This document shows positions 27,345 to 35,445 of a stretch of 64,000 nt of DNA, one piece after another. The notes below the pieces were generated by a model. The model was not told where the DNA came from and did no database searches. It saw nothing but the letters and a program-made list of their open reading frames with translations. The stretch is taken from assembly GCF_042429765.1 (NCBI RefSeq), contig NZ_JBHLZU010000017.1:6031-70030 (forward strand), read 5' to 3'. The position numbers were made by a program, and so were the translations under genes. Positions within the stretch are counted from its first letter, which is position 1; each line of letters opens with the position of its first letter. The DNA comes from Allokutzneria oryzae (GTDB lineage Bacteria; Actinomycetota; Actinomycetes; Mycobacteriales; Pseudonocardiaceae).

Positions 27345-29387
27345 ATGAGCGAGCACGACCGCGACCGGACGCCGGTGCGCCTGGACGCCTTCGCCTTCGG
27401 CGGCGACTACAACCCGGAGCAGTGGCCGGAGGAGGTCTGGGACGCCGACATGGCGCTGATGCGCCGCGCCGGGATCACCATGGCCACGGTCGGAGTGTTC
27501 GGCTGGGCCCAGGTCCAGCCCACCCCCGGCACCTTCGACTTCGGCTGGTGCGACCGCGCGCTGGACAAGCTCGCGGACAACGGCGTCGGTGTCTGCCTGG
27601 CCACGATGACCGCGTCGCCGCCGCCGTGGCTGGCCCGCGCGCACCCGGAGACGCTGCCGGTCACCGCCGACGGCACCCGCCTGTGGCCCGGTGGCCGCCA
27701 GCACTACTGCCCGTCCAGCCCGGTCTACCGCGAGCACGCCGCCGCCCTGGTGGAGCGGGTCGCGCGGCGCTACGCCGGGCACCCGGCGCTGCGGCTGTGG
27801 CACATCGGCAACGAGTACGGCTGTCACGTCTCGACCTGCTACTGCGACGTCTCGGCCGAGGCGTTCCGCGAGTGGCTGGCCCGCCGCTACGGCGACGTCG
27901 ACGGTCTCAACGAGGCGTGGTCGACGGCGTTCTGGTCGCAGCGCTACGCGGACTTCGCCGAGGTGCTGCCGCCGCGCGCGGTCCCGGCGATCCCCAACCC
28001 GGCGCAGAACCTGGACTTCCAGCGCTTCTCCTCCGACGCGATGCTGGAGTGCTTCCTGCTGGAGAAGCGCATCCTGCGCGAGCACAGCCCCGGCGTGGGT
28101 GTGACCACGAACCTGCTCGGCCTGGCCAAGCCGGTGGACTTCTTCGAGTGGGCGCGGCACCAGGACGTGATCTCCCACGACTCCTACCCCGACCCGCACC
28201 GCGCGGACACCCACGTCGAGGTCGCGTTCAACTACGACCTGATGCGCTCGCTGGGCGACGGCCGCCCGTGGCTGCTGATGGAGCAGGCCCCGAGCGCGGT
28301 GAACTGGCGGGACCGCAACGCCCCCAAGGCCCCCGGCCAGATGCGGCTGTGGAGCTACCAGGCGGTGGCGCGCGGCTCGGACGCGGTGCTCTACTTCCAG
28401 TTCCGGCAGTCCAGGGGCGGTGCGGAGCGGTTCCACTCGGCGATCGTGCCGCACGCGGGACCGGAGACCAGGGTCTTCCGCGAGGTCGCCGAGCTGGGCG
28501 CGGAGCTGGCCGGGCTGCCGGAGATCCTGGGCTCGCGCGTTGAGGCGGACGCGGCGCTGCTGATGGACTGGTCCAGCTGGTGGGCGCTGGAGGCGGAGTC
28601 CCACCCGGCCACCGACCTCAGCCAGGTGGACGCGAACCTCGCGCACTACCGTCCGCTCTGGGAGTCGCGGATCACCACCGACATCGTGCACCCGTCGGCC
28701 GACCTGAGCCGCTACCGCCTGGTGGTGGTGCCCAACCTGTACCTGGTCGACGAGGCCGTTGCGGCCAACCTGGCCGACTACGTCCGCGCGGGCGGCTACC
28801 TGGTGATGTCGTTCTTCTCCGGCATCGTCGACGGCAACGACCGCGTGCACCTCGGCGGCTACCCCGCGCCGTTCCGCGAGCTGCTCGGCGTGCACGTGGA
28901 GGAGTTCTGGCCGCTGCCGCCGAACGGGGCGGTTGGGCTGGCCTTCACCGACGGCCACCACGGCACGGCCACCGTGTGGTCGGAGTGGATCAACCTGGAG
29001 GGCGCGGAGCCGCTGGCCACCTTCGCCGGGGGCGAGCTCTCCGGCCTGCCCGCGATCACCCGCAGGTCCTTCGGCGATGGCGCGGCCTACTACCTGGGCA
29101 CGAAGCCGGACGCGACCACCATGGGCAACCTCCTCCGGCGCGCGGCGGCGGAGGCGGGCGCGGCGCCGGTCCTGCCGGGGGCGCCCGCCGGTGTCGAGGT
29201 CACCGTGCGCAGGACGGCCGACGGCACGAGGTTCCTGTTTCTGCTCAACCACAACGTTTTCGGCGTCCAGGTCCCCCTGCCGCCGAGCGCGACCGACGCG
29301 CTGACCGGCCAGGAGTTGGGCGACCAGGCGACGCTGGACCGGCGCGGTGTCCTGGTGGCCAGGCTCGGCCTCTCGGCCACCACCTGA
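27345..29387 (+). CDS. Beta-galactosidase, GH42
   Basis: The 680-residue GH42 enzyme starts its TIM barrel with GGDYNPEQWPEEVW. Acid/base Glu is residue 157 (HIGNEYGCH) and nucleophile Glu is residue 313 (LLMEQAPS), almost the same positions as in characterised GH42 enzymes. The structural zinc Cys set (HYC, then CHVSTCYC) is present. A trimerisation domain and a small C-terminal beta domain follow. There is no signal peptide, so it acts in the cytoplasm on imported beta-galactosides. ATG 27345 follows GGAG at 4 bases. No sugar transporter or regulator is adjacent. Confidence 0.95.
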   Translation: MSEHDRDRTPVRLDAFAFGGDYNPEQWPEEVWDADMALMRRAGITMATVGVFGWAQVQPTPGTFDFGWCDRALDKLADNGVGVCLATMTASPPPWLARAHPETLPVTADGTRLWPGGRQHYCPSSPVYREHAAALVERVARRYAGHPALRLWHIGNEYGCHVSTCYCDVSAEAFREWLARRYGDVDGLNEAWSTAFWSQRYADFAEVLPPRAVPAIPNPAQNLDFQRFSSDAMLECFLLEKRILREHSPGVGVTTNLLGLAKPVDFFEWARHQDVISHDSYPDPHRADTHVEVAFNYDLMRSLGDGRPWLLMEQAPSAVNWRDRNAPKAPGQMRLWSYQAVARGSDAVLYFQFRQSRGGAERFHSAIVPHAGPETRVFREVAELGAELAGLPEILGSRVEADAALLMDWSSWWALEAESHPATDLSQVDANLAHYRPLWESRITTDIVHPSADLSRYRLVVVPNLYLVDEAVAANLADYVRAGGYLVMSFFSGIVDGNDRVHLGGYPAPFRELLGVHVEEFWPLPPNGAVGLAFTDGHHGTATVWSEWINLEGAEPLATFAGGELSGLPAITRRSFGDGAAYYLGTKPDATTMGNLLRRAAAEAGAAPVLPGAPAGVEVTVRRTADGTRFLFLLNHNVFGVQVPLPPSATDALTGQELGDQATLDRRGVLVARLGLSATT

Positions 29388-29430
29388 ACCGGCCCCGGTC
29401 CTCCACCGACACGCCACACCACGCCACCAC

Positions 29431-29494
29431 GGCCATTCGCGGGCTTATGGACGCTGACGCGCCCCCAGGAACGTCCATAAGCCCGCGAATGGCC
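29431..29494. terminator. Perfect 23-bp inverted repeat between convergent genes
   Basis: Bases 29431-29453 and 29472-29494 are exact inverted copies around an 18-base loop, 43 bases after the GH42 stop and 60 bases before the end of the convergent GNAT gene. There is no U-tract. Its arm sequence differs from the five-member palindromic family, but size and location match. It is a probable bidirectional terminator or another palindromic element. Confidence 0.65.
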
Positions 29495-29554
29495 GAAGAA
29501 TGATCGCGAGGGTGGGGGCGGGGGCTCCGGGCGAACCGGGACCACGGAACCAGC

Positions 29555-30112
29555 TCACCGGAAAGTGTGGGAGCGCCGGTACTCCTCCACGGTCAAGCCG
29601 AAGAGGACGAGGTCGTGGTGAGCGCCCCCGGTGAACACGTGCCGCCGCAGGCGCCCCTCCTCGACGAACCCCATCTCCCGGTGCAACGCGAGCGAACCGG
29701 TGTTGAACGCGTAAACGCCGACCTCGCACTTCTGGTACCGCCGCTCCCCGAACATGTAGCCCAGCAGCAGCGCGACGGCCTCTCGGGCGTAGCCCTTCCG
29801 CCGGTGCTGCCGCAGTACCCCGAGGCCGTAGCTGAAGCACCCGTCGTGCACCCGCGCGTCGAAGGTGTTGATGGATCCGGCGAACGTGCTCCCGGCCACC
29901 GCCTCGATCACCAACCGGAACACATCGTCCTCTGTGGACTTTCCTGACCGCTGCTCCGCCCACTGCCGGTACCCCGACTCCGAGCGCGGCGGGAAGACCT
30001 TGTCCCCGGCTCGTTGGTCCCCGGTGTCCTGGTCGAAGGCGGCGAAGGCGGCCCAGTCCTCCGGTTCGACGGCGCGCAGCCGGACGAGCTCGCCGCTCCA
30101 GTGCGTGGTCAT
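29555..30112 (-). CDS. GNAT-family N-acetyltransferase (RimJ/RimL type)
   Basis: This 185-residue GNAT protein has VRLRAVEPEDWAAF at the N-terminus and the acetyl-CoA loop region RQHRRKGYAREAVALLL. YQKCEVGVYAFNTGSLALHREMGF, the RimJ-like end, follows. It probably acetylates an amino group of a small molecule or protein; the substrate is unknown. ATG 30112 begins the conserved domain. Confidence 0.88.
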   Translation of the reverse strand: MTTHWSGELVRLRAVEPEDWAAFAAFDQDTGDQRAGDKVFPPRSESGYRQWAEQRSGKSTEDDVFRLVIEAVAGSTFAGSINTFDARVHDGCFSYGLGVLRQHRRKGYAREAVALLLGYMFGERRYQKCEVGVYAFNTGSLALHREMGFVEEGRLRRHVFTGGAHHDLVLFGLTVEEYRRSHTFR

Positions 30113-30174
30113 GCCAGACCGAACCACGGCCGACCCCGTCGGGGCCAGCGGTTGTCGGCAATCGACACCAGAAC

Positions 30175-31401
30175 TCAGCCGTTCACCCGGCGCATCCGGG
30201 TGACCACCCATACCGAGGTGGCGGCGAACACCAGCAGGTACACGTTGCTCGTGACGGCCTCCAGCCACGGCCAGGACCGCAGTGCGAACAACCCGATCTC
30301 CGGCTGGACCTTCCCGCCGGCCGGCGGGAAGCTCACGACCCAGGCGAAGGTCAACGCGTACACCCCGCCGACCACCCACCACCCCGGCCGCCCGGCTCCG
30401 GTGCGCGCCAGGTGCACGAGGTAGACCAGCAGCGGCACGAACCACACCCAGTGGTGCTCCCAGGAGAACGGCGAGACCGTGGTCCCGGTCAGTCCGACCA
30501 CGGTGACCGCGAGCAGGTCCTCGCCGCGCCGGTAGGCCCACGCCGCGAGCCACATGCCCAGCGCGCCGGCGATCCCGGCGAGCACCAGCCACAGCGTGGT
30601 CATGGTGCCCCCGGTGACGCCGAAGCGCGCGAGCATGCCGCTGATCGACTGGTTGCTCGTCGACGCGCTGCCGCCGATCCTGTTGGAGGACAGGAAAACC
30701 CCGCCCCAGTACCGCGTGGAGTCGTGTGGCAGCACCAGGAAACCGACCGCGATGGTCCCCGCGAACGAGGCGAGCGCGGTGCCCGCCGCGCGGAACCGCC
30801 CGGTGACGAGCAGGTAGACCACGAAGATCAGCGGCGTGAGCTTGACCCCGGCTGCGATCCCGATGAGCACGCCCTGCCACCGAGATCCCTGAAACCGGCT
30901 CACGTCCAGCAGTACCAGCATCATCAGCACGATGTTGACCTGACCGAGCGCCACGGTCAGCCACACGGGGTCCAGCCACAGCGCGGCGGCGGCCATGAGC
31001 ACGGAAGCGAGCAACAGCGCCCGGTCACTGCGGTATCCCAGTGCCCGCCACGACAATGAGACCGCGGGAATCACCAGCAACATGTGCGCCGCGGTGACCA
31101 CCGCCGCCAACGGAATGATCGGCACCACCCCGAACGGCACGAACAGCAGCGCCGCGAACGGCGTGTACGTCCACTCCATCTGGTAGGTGATGGGGCCTTC
31201 GTACAGCGGTCGCCCGGCGAGCACGACCTCACCGGCCGCGCGGTAGACGTTCAGGTCCACCCCGACCGGGGCGGCTTTCGGCCAGATCAGGAATGTCAGC
31301 GCGTGCAACAGCACAGCGGCGCCGAACGCGCCCCACGCGATCTTGGGTGTGATCCAGTCGCTCAGCGCGCGCTCGTTCCGAATTCCGGTGCTGGTGCTCA
31401 C
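30175..31401 (-). CDS. Polyprenol-phosphate-mannose-dependent mannosyltransferase, GT87 (DUF2029)
   Basis: The 408-residue integral membrane protein has about ten hydrophobic helices. Early Asp-containing GVDLNVYRAAGEVVLAG and EWTYTPFAALLF are typical of GT87 (PimE-like, GT-C fold) enzymes that add mannose to lipid-linked glycans outside the membrane. Also present are GQVNIVLMMLVLLD and VSPFSWEHHWVW. GTG 31401 overlaps the stop of the preceding broken gene by 4 bases. The acceptor is not deducible. Confidence 0.85.
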   Translation of the reverse strand: MSTSTGIRNERALSDWITPKIAWGAFGAAVLLHALTFLIWPKAAPVGVDLNVYRAAGEVVLAGRPLYEGPITYQMEWTYTPFAALLFVPFGVVPIIPLAAVVTAAHMLLVIPAVSLSWRALGYRSDRALLLASVLMAAAALWLDPVWLTVALGQVNIVLMMLVLLDVSRFQGSRWQGVLIGIAAGVKLTPLIFVVYLLVTGRFRAAGTALASFAGTIAVGFLVLPHDSTRYWGGVFLSSNRIGGSASTSNQSISGMLARFGVTGGTMTTLWLVLAGIAGALGMWLAAWAYRRGEDLLAVTVVGLTGTTVSPFSWEHHWVWFVPLLVYLVHLARTGAGRPGWWVVGGVYALTFAWVVSFPPAGGKVQPEIGLFALRSWPWLEAVTSNVYLLVFAATSVWVVTRMRRVNG

Positions 31402-31980
31402 CTGGGAATTATCGCAGGCAGTGGTTCGCGACCGCGTTCACCAGTGGTGAGCACCAGCCCGAGATCGCGAAGAGCTACGAGTGGCGAGGCCGCGTACGCA
31501 CAGGACGAGGTGCGTCCGCACATATCGGGTCGGGCTGTCCATAGTGGACCGAGTTCGCCATTGGCGGTACGGGTGGTGTCCAGGTCGCCGAGCTGGAGCG
31601 CGACGAGCCCGATGCGCCCGTGGTCAGCACGGCGGAGAGGGTCGAACGGAGGCCGCCGGTGTCCCCGTCCTGGTAGCCGAGCAGATGCCGTTGCGCCGCA
31701 AGGGCTGTCCAGCCGTTCGGGTAGGACCAGGACCCGGTGAGGATCGCGTTGTGGCTCTTCACCCCGTCGGCCGTGGCGAAGTCGTCTCCGACATCGAGCC
31801 GCGAGTCGACCAGGTCGAGCACGCGTCGAGCCTCGCGAGGGTGGCCGGCGAGACCGAGCACTGCCGGGGACTTGGAGCAGCAGGCGAGGTCGTCGAGGCC
31901 CGATCCAGCAGCCACACCGCGGCGCGACCGGGAACGTCGTAGTGGCCACGAGGGGCAATACGATCGGAGGCCACCGACAC
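31398..31980 (-). pseudogene. Frameshifted remnant of a conserved actinomycete hypothetical protein
   Basis: Three minus-strand frames carry successive parts of one protein. The first has HYDVPGRAAVWLLDR (near 31945-31900). The second has DDLACCSKSPAVLGLAGHP up to SYPNGWTALAAQRHLLGYQ (about 31895-31650). The third has RIGLVALQLGDLDTTR to a stop at 31398. At least two frameshifts and internal loss are needed. From memory the pieces match one streptomycete-type family of unknown function; this could not be searched. The last frame ends in a GTGA overlap with the GT87 gene, suggesting an ancestral operon. Confidence 0.6.
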
Positions 31981-31992
31981 CAGGAGAACGCC

Positions 31993-32685
31993 ATGCTGAA
32001 GGCTTTTGCCGACCTGTCAACGCCGTTGGTGGCGGACGCCTGCCTCCGGGTCGAGGTTCCCCTTCGCGTGGCGCCGCCGGGAATCCGCGCGGTCACCGCT
32101 GGGCAGCGGGTGGCCGGGCGTGCCCTGCCGGTGCGCCACTACGGCAGCGTCGACGTGTTCCTGGAGGCGTTCGGCCAGGCCGAACGCGGCGATGTGCTGG
32201 TCATCGACAACGGCGGCCGGTCGGACGAGGCGTGCGTCGGCGACCTGGCTGTCCTTGAGGCCGCGACGGCGGGCGTCACGGGTCTCGTGGTCTGGGGGTT
32301 GCACCGCGACACACCGGAGCTGGTCGAGATCGGTCTCCCGGTGTTCAGCTACGGCAGCTACCCGCCGGGCCCGGTGCGGCTGGACGAGCAGGAGGCCGAC
32401 GCCCTGGTCACGGCGCGCTTCGGTCCGCACCTCGTCAGCGGCGACGACGTGGTGTTCGGCGACGAGGACGGCGTGGTGTTCGTTCCGGCCGAGCGGGTCG
32501 ACGAGGTGCTGGCGACGGCGCGGCAGATCCGGCGGACCGAGCGCGCGCAGGCCGACAGGATCCGGGCGGGGGAGACGCTGCGCGGGCAGACGGAGTTCGA
32601 CGACTACCTCGCACGGCGATCCGCTGACCCGTCCTACACCTTCCGCCGACACCTGCGCCGTATCGGCGGAGCGATCGAGGAGTAG
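31993..32685 (+). CDS. RraA-like / HMG-CHA aldolase-family protein
   Basis: The 230-residue protein is longer than classical RraA (about 160). It includes RGDVLVIDNGGRSDEACVGD, TAGVTGLVVWGLHRD (the RD pair supplies the metal-binding Asp in aldolases) and GDEDGVVFVPAERVDEVL. The family includes the RNase E inhibitor RraA and class II 4-hydroxy-4-methyl-2-oxoglutarate/oxaloacetate aldolases. Extra C-terminal sequence favours the aldolase branch. AGGAGA precedes ATG 31993. It stands alone next to the pseudogene; the pathway is unknown. Confidence 0.82.
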   Translation: MLKAFADLSTPLVADACLRVEVPLRVAPPGIRAVTAGQRVAGRALPVRHYGSVDVFLEAFGQAERGDVLVIDNGGRSDEACVGDLAVLEAATAGVTGLVVWGLHRDTPELVEIGLPVFSYGSYPPGPVRLDEQEADALVTARFGPHLVSGDDVVFGDEDGVVFVPAERVDEVLATARQIRRTERAQADRIRAGETLRGQTEFDDYLARRSADPSYTFRRHLRRIGGAIEE

Positions 32686-32706
32686 CAGCCCACAGCGGGG
32701 GAGGGG

Positions 32707-34530
32707 TCAGACCTTCTCGATCATCCCGTCGTAGAAGCCGTCGAGCAGCTCGGCGTAGTGCCGCTCGATCACGCGCCGCCGCAGCTTCAGGCTCGGGGTC
32801 AGCTCACCGCGCTCCACCGTGAAGTCGTCCTTGAGGATCGCGAACGCCTTCACGGTCTCGTGCTTGGCCAGCCCCGCGTTGGCCGCGTCGATGCCTTCCT
32901 GCACCAGGGCGCGCAGCTCCGCGTTCGGGGTGAGCTCGGCGTTGTCGGTGGACAGCCCGCGCGCGCCCGCCCACTTCGCGACCAGGTCGGGGTCCAGGGT
33001 CACCAGGGCGACGCAGAAGTTGCGGCGGTCGCCGTGCACCAGCACGTTCGCCACGTACGGGCAGGCGGCCTTGATCCTGCCCTCCACGCTCTGCGGCGCC
33101 ACGTACTTGCCGCCGGAGGTCTTGATCAGCTCCTTCTTCCTGTCGGTGATCCGCAGCCGCCCGCGCTCGTCGAGCTCGCCGATGTCGCCGGTGTGCAGCC
33201 AGCCGTCCGCCAGCGCCTCGGCCGTGGCCTCCGGCAGGCCGCGGTAGCCGCGCATCACGCCCCTGCCCTTGATCAGCACCTCGCCGTCCTCGGCGATGCG
33301 GACCTCGGTGCCAGGAAGCGGCTTGCCGACCGTGCCGAAGCGCACCTCGCCCTGCCGGGACACGAAGGACGCAGCCGAGGACTCGGTCAGCCCGTAGCCC
33401 TCCAGGATCAGCAGCCCGGCCGCGTCGAAGAACTCGCCGATCTCCGGCGACAGCGGGGCCGAACCGGAGACGAAGCACCGCACCCGGCCGCCGAAGCGCT
33501 CGCGCAGCTTCGCGAAGACCAGCTTGTCCGCCACGGCGAACTGGGCCCGCAAGGGCAGCGGCGACGCACGGCCCTCGCGACGGTTCGCGGCGTGGCGCAG
33601 GCCGACCCCGCGCGCCCACCGGAACAGCCCCAGCTTCACCCCGCCCTCGGCGCGCACCGTGGCCAGCACGGTGTTGTAGATCTTCTCGAAGATCCTGGGC
33701 GCCGCGCCCAGCACGGTCGGCCGCAGCTCCGCCAGGTTCGCCGCGATCCGGTCCACCTCGCCGTCGACCGCGGTCGTCGCGCCGCTGGCGATCATGGCGA
33801 CCTCGATGGCCTTGCCGAACACGTGCGACATGGGCAGCCACAGCAGGTGCAGGTCGTCCGCGCGCATCAGATCCATCGAATCGATGGCGCTGACGGTGTA
33901 GAGCCAGTTGTCGTGGGTCAGCTCGACGCCCTTGGGCCTGCCGGTGGTGCCCGAGGTGTAGATCAGCGTCGCCAGCTGGTCGGCCGTGACGGCCCCGCTC
34001 GCGCGGTCGTAGGCGCCGGGGTCGGCGGCGTCGAGCGCCCGGCCGAGCACGGCGACGTCGTCCAGGGTGAGCACCCAGTCGTCGTCGCTCGCCGAACCGT
34101 CGATGACGACGACCTTCGTGACGTCGGTGATCTTCTCGCGCACCGAGCGCAGCTTCGCCACCTGGCCCTCGTCCTCGGCGAAGACCACCGTGCTCGCCGA
34201 GTCGGCCAGCACGAACGCGCACTCGTCCGCGGTGCTGGACGGGTAGATCGTGGTGGTCGCCGCGCCCGTCGCCAGCACACCGAGGTCGGCGAGCAGCCAC
34301 TCCACCCGCGTCCCGGACAGGATCGCCGCCGTGCGGCCCGCGCCGACGCCGAGCGAGATCAGCCCCAGCGCCAGCTCGCGCACCCGCGTGCCGACCTCCG
34401 CCCAGGTCAACGAGGACCAGCCCGCGCCGTCCCGGAAGCGCAACGCCTCGCGTTCGGGTGTCTGCCGCACCCGGGCGCGCAGGAGGGCGGGAATCGAACC
34501 GATCCCGAATTCGTCGATGATCCCTGCCAT
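32707..34530 (-). CDS. Long-chain fatty-acid--CoA ligase (AMP-forming, FadD15-like)
   Basis: The 607-residue adenylate-forming enzyme shows the P-loop YTSGTTGRPKG, GYGLTESSA, GWLHTGDIGELDERG and late KKELIKTSGGKYV. The order and length match FadD15/AcsL-type ligases that activate long-chain fatty acids for beta-oxidation or lipid synthesis. ATG 34530 follows GAGGAGG at good spacing. It is monocistronic, with a 342-base divergent spacer upstream. Confidence 0.93.
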   Translation of the reverse strand: MAGIIDEFGIGSIPALLRARVRQTPEREALRFRDGAGWSSLTWAEVGTRVRELALGLISLGVGAGRTAAILSGTRVEWLLADLGVLATGAATTTIYPSSTADECAFVLADSASTVVFAEDEGQVAKLRSVREKITDVTKVVVIDGSASDDDWVLTLDDVAVLGRALDAADPGAYDRASGAVTADQLATLIYTSGTTGRPKGVELTHDNWLYTVSAIDSMDLMRADDLHLLWLPMSHVFGKAIEVAMIASGATTAVDGEVDRIAANLAELRPTVLGAAPRIFEKIYNTVLATVRAEGGVKLGLFRWARGVGLRHAANRREGRASPLPLRAQFAVADKLVFAKLRERFGGRVRCFVSGSAPLSPEIGEFFDAAGLLILEGYGLTESSAASFVSRQGEVRFGTVGKPLPGTEVRIAEDGEVLIKGRGVMRGYRGLPEATAEALADGWLHTGDIGELDERGRLRITDRKKELIKTSGGKYVAPQSVEGRIKAACPYVANVLVHGDRRNFCVALVTLDPDLVAKWAGARGLSTDNAELTPNAELRALVQEGIDAANAGLAKHETVKAFAILKDDFTVERGELTPSLKLRRRVIERHYAELLDGFYDGMIEKV

Positions 34531-34872
34531 CACAACCTCCTCGGACAACGCTGCCCTAGAAGCCGTACTCCGCTCTCGGCGCTCCGTCGAGACGCCAGCC
34601 GAGTGTGACCGGACAGGGCGGGCGCCTGACCATCGCCGATACCGATCGTGTCCGAGCCGTCACCGTCGTGAGCTGCTGCGGTCGGGTCATCGGGTGTCCG
34701 CCGAATGCTCTCATCACATTCATGGAGAAATGTCTGTACGTCCGTATCTTTGTGCAAATTTCAGTGAATTGAGAGCGTTGATATCCGGTTGACGACTGAA
34801 TGGTGGAAACGGATGCTTTTTCGGGTGGAAGTGAGGTACATCACGTACCTAGCCACGTGAGGGGATACAGCC
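34531..34872. promoter_or_regulatory. Divergent spacer with candidate operator
   Basis: The 342-base spacer between the ligase gene and the small unknown gene has an AT-rich middle (34700-34830) consistent with promoters. AGGTAC-ATCAC-GTACCT at 34834-34850 is a perfect 6-bp inverted repeat 22 bases before ATG 34873 and may bind a regulator. No gene is supported here. Confidence 0.45.
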
Positions 34873-35319
34873 ATGACGCTCATCTCGGAGCCTCCCGCCT
34901 CCGTCCAGCTGCCCGGCCTCGTGCCCGGACTCGCCCCCGGCCTCGCCGAGCTCGTCGTCGGCGACACCGTCGGCGCGATCTCCATGCGCGCCGGGCTCGG
35001 CGCGGAGACCAATGCGATGCTCTCGCTCCACCTGTTGTCGGGACCGGTCATCGGGATCCCGGGGAAACCCGAGCGCTGGGTCTTCTTGACCGGTCCCGTG
35101 ACGCCGGTGCGCGTCGACACCGTGCTCGACCTCGTGCGCATCGACGTCCACCTGCTCGCGCCCGGCACCCGGCTCGCGCTGCCGCCCCGCGCCGCCGGGT
35201 TGGCCGGGCCGCGCTGGGTGGTCCACCCGCGCCAGGGGCACGACCTGCCGCCGTGGCAGGCCGTGGTCTCCGCCGCCCGTTCCACGTCGTCGATGTGCTC
35301 GAACTGGACGAATTCCTAA
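34873..35319 (+). CDS. Small conserved protein, possibly primase-polymerase-derived
   Basis: This 148-residue protein has HLLSGPVIGIPGKPERWVFL, then LLAPGTRLALPPR and GPRWVVHPRQGHDLPPW. The pattern (a short beta-rich unit with RWVFL, LPP and RWVxxP) recalls small actinomycete proteins related to the N-terminal part of bifunctional primase-polymerases, but catalytic acidic residues are not evident. The function is unknown. The C-terminus is Ser/Thr-rich and ends at TAA 35319. The candidate operator at 34834 lies directly upstream. Confidence 0.6.
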   Translation: MTLISEPPASVQLPGLVPGLAPGLAELVVGDTVGAISMRAGLGAETNAMLSLHLLSGPVIGIPGKPERWVFLTGPVTPVRVDTVLDLVRIDVHLLAPGTRLALPPRAAGLAGPRWVVHPRQGHDLPPWQAVVSAARSTSSMCSNWTNS

Positions 35320-35445
35320 GAAAGCATCAAGCCGCGCTTACGAATTTCGGTCGTGTTTGGGTTCCGGGGCGCCAAGGGGTTACTTTCCCGCGAACAGCAC
35401 AGCCGTGAAAAGGCACGGTGGCGCACGGTAATCGAAGGGTTTCAC

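Noticed and set aside
26952..29417. 821-codon minus-strand frame opposite GH42
   Set aside because: Antisense shadow; the plus strand has complete GH42 catalytic and zinc motifs.
34480..34505. T-loop-like GGTTCGATTCCCGCC on the minus strand, suggesting a tRNA 3' end
   Set aside because: It lies inside the conserved N-terminal coding part of the acyl-CoA ligase (IGSIPALLRAR), and no acceptor stem or anticodon arm can be drawn around it.
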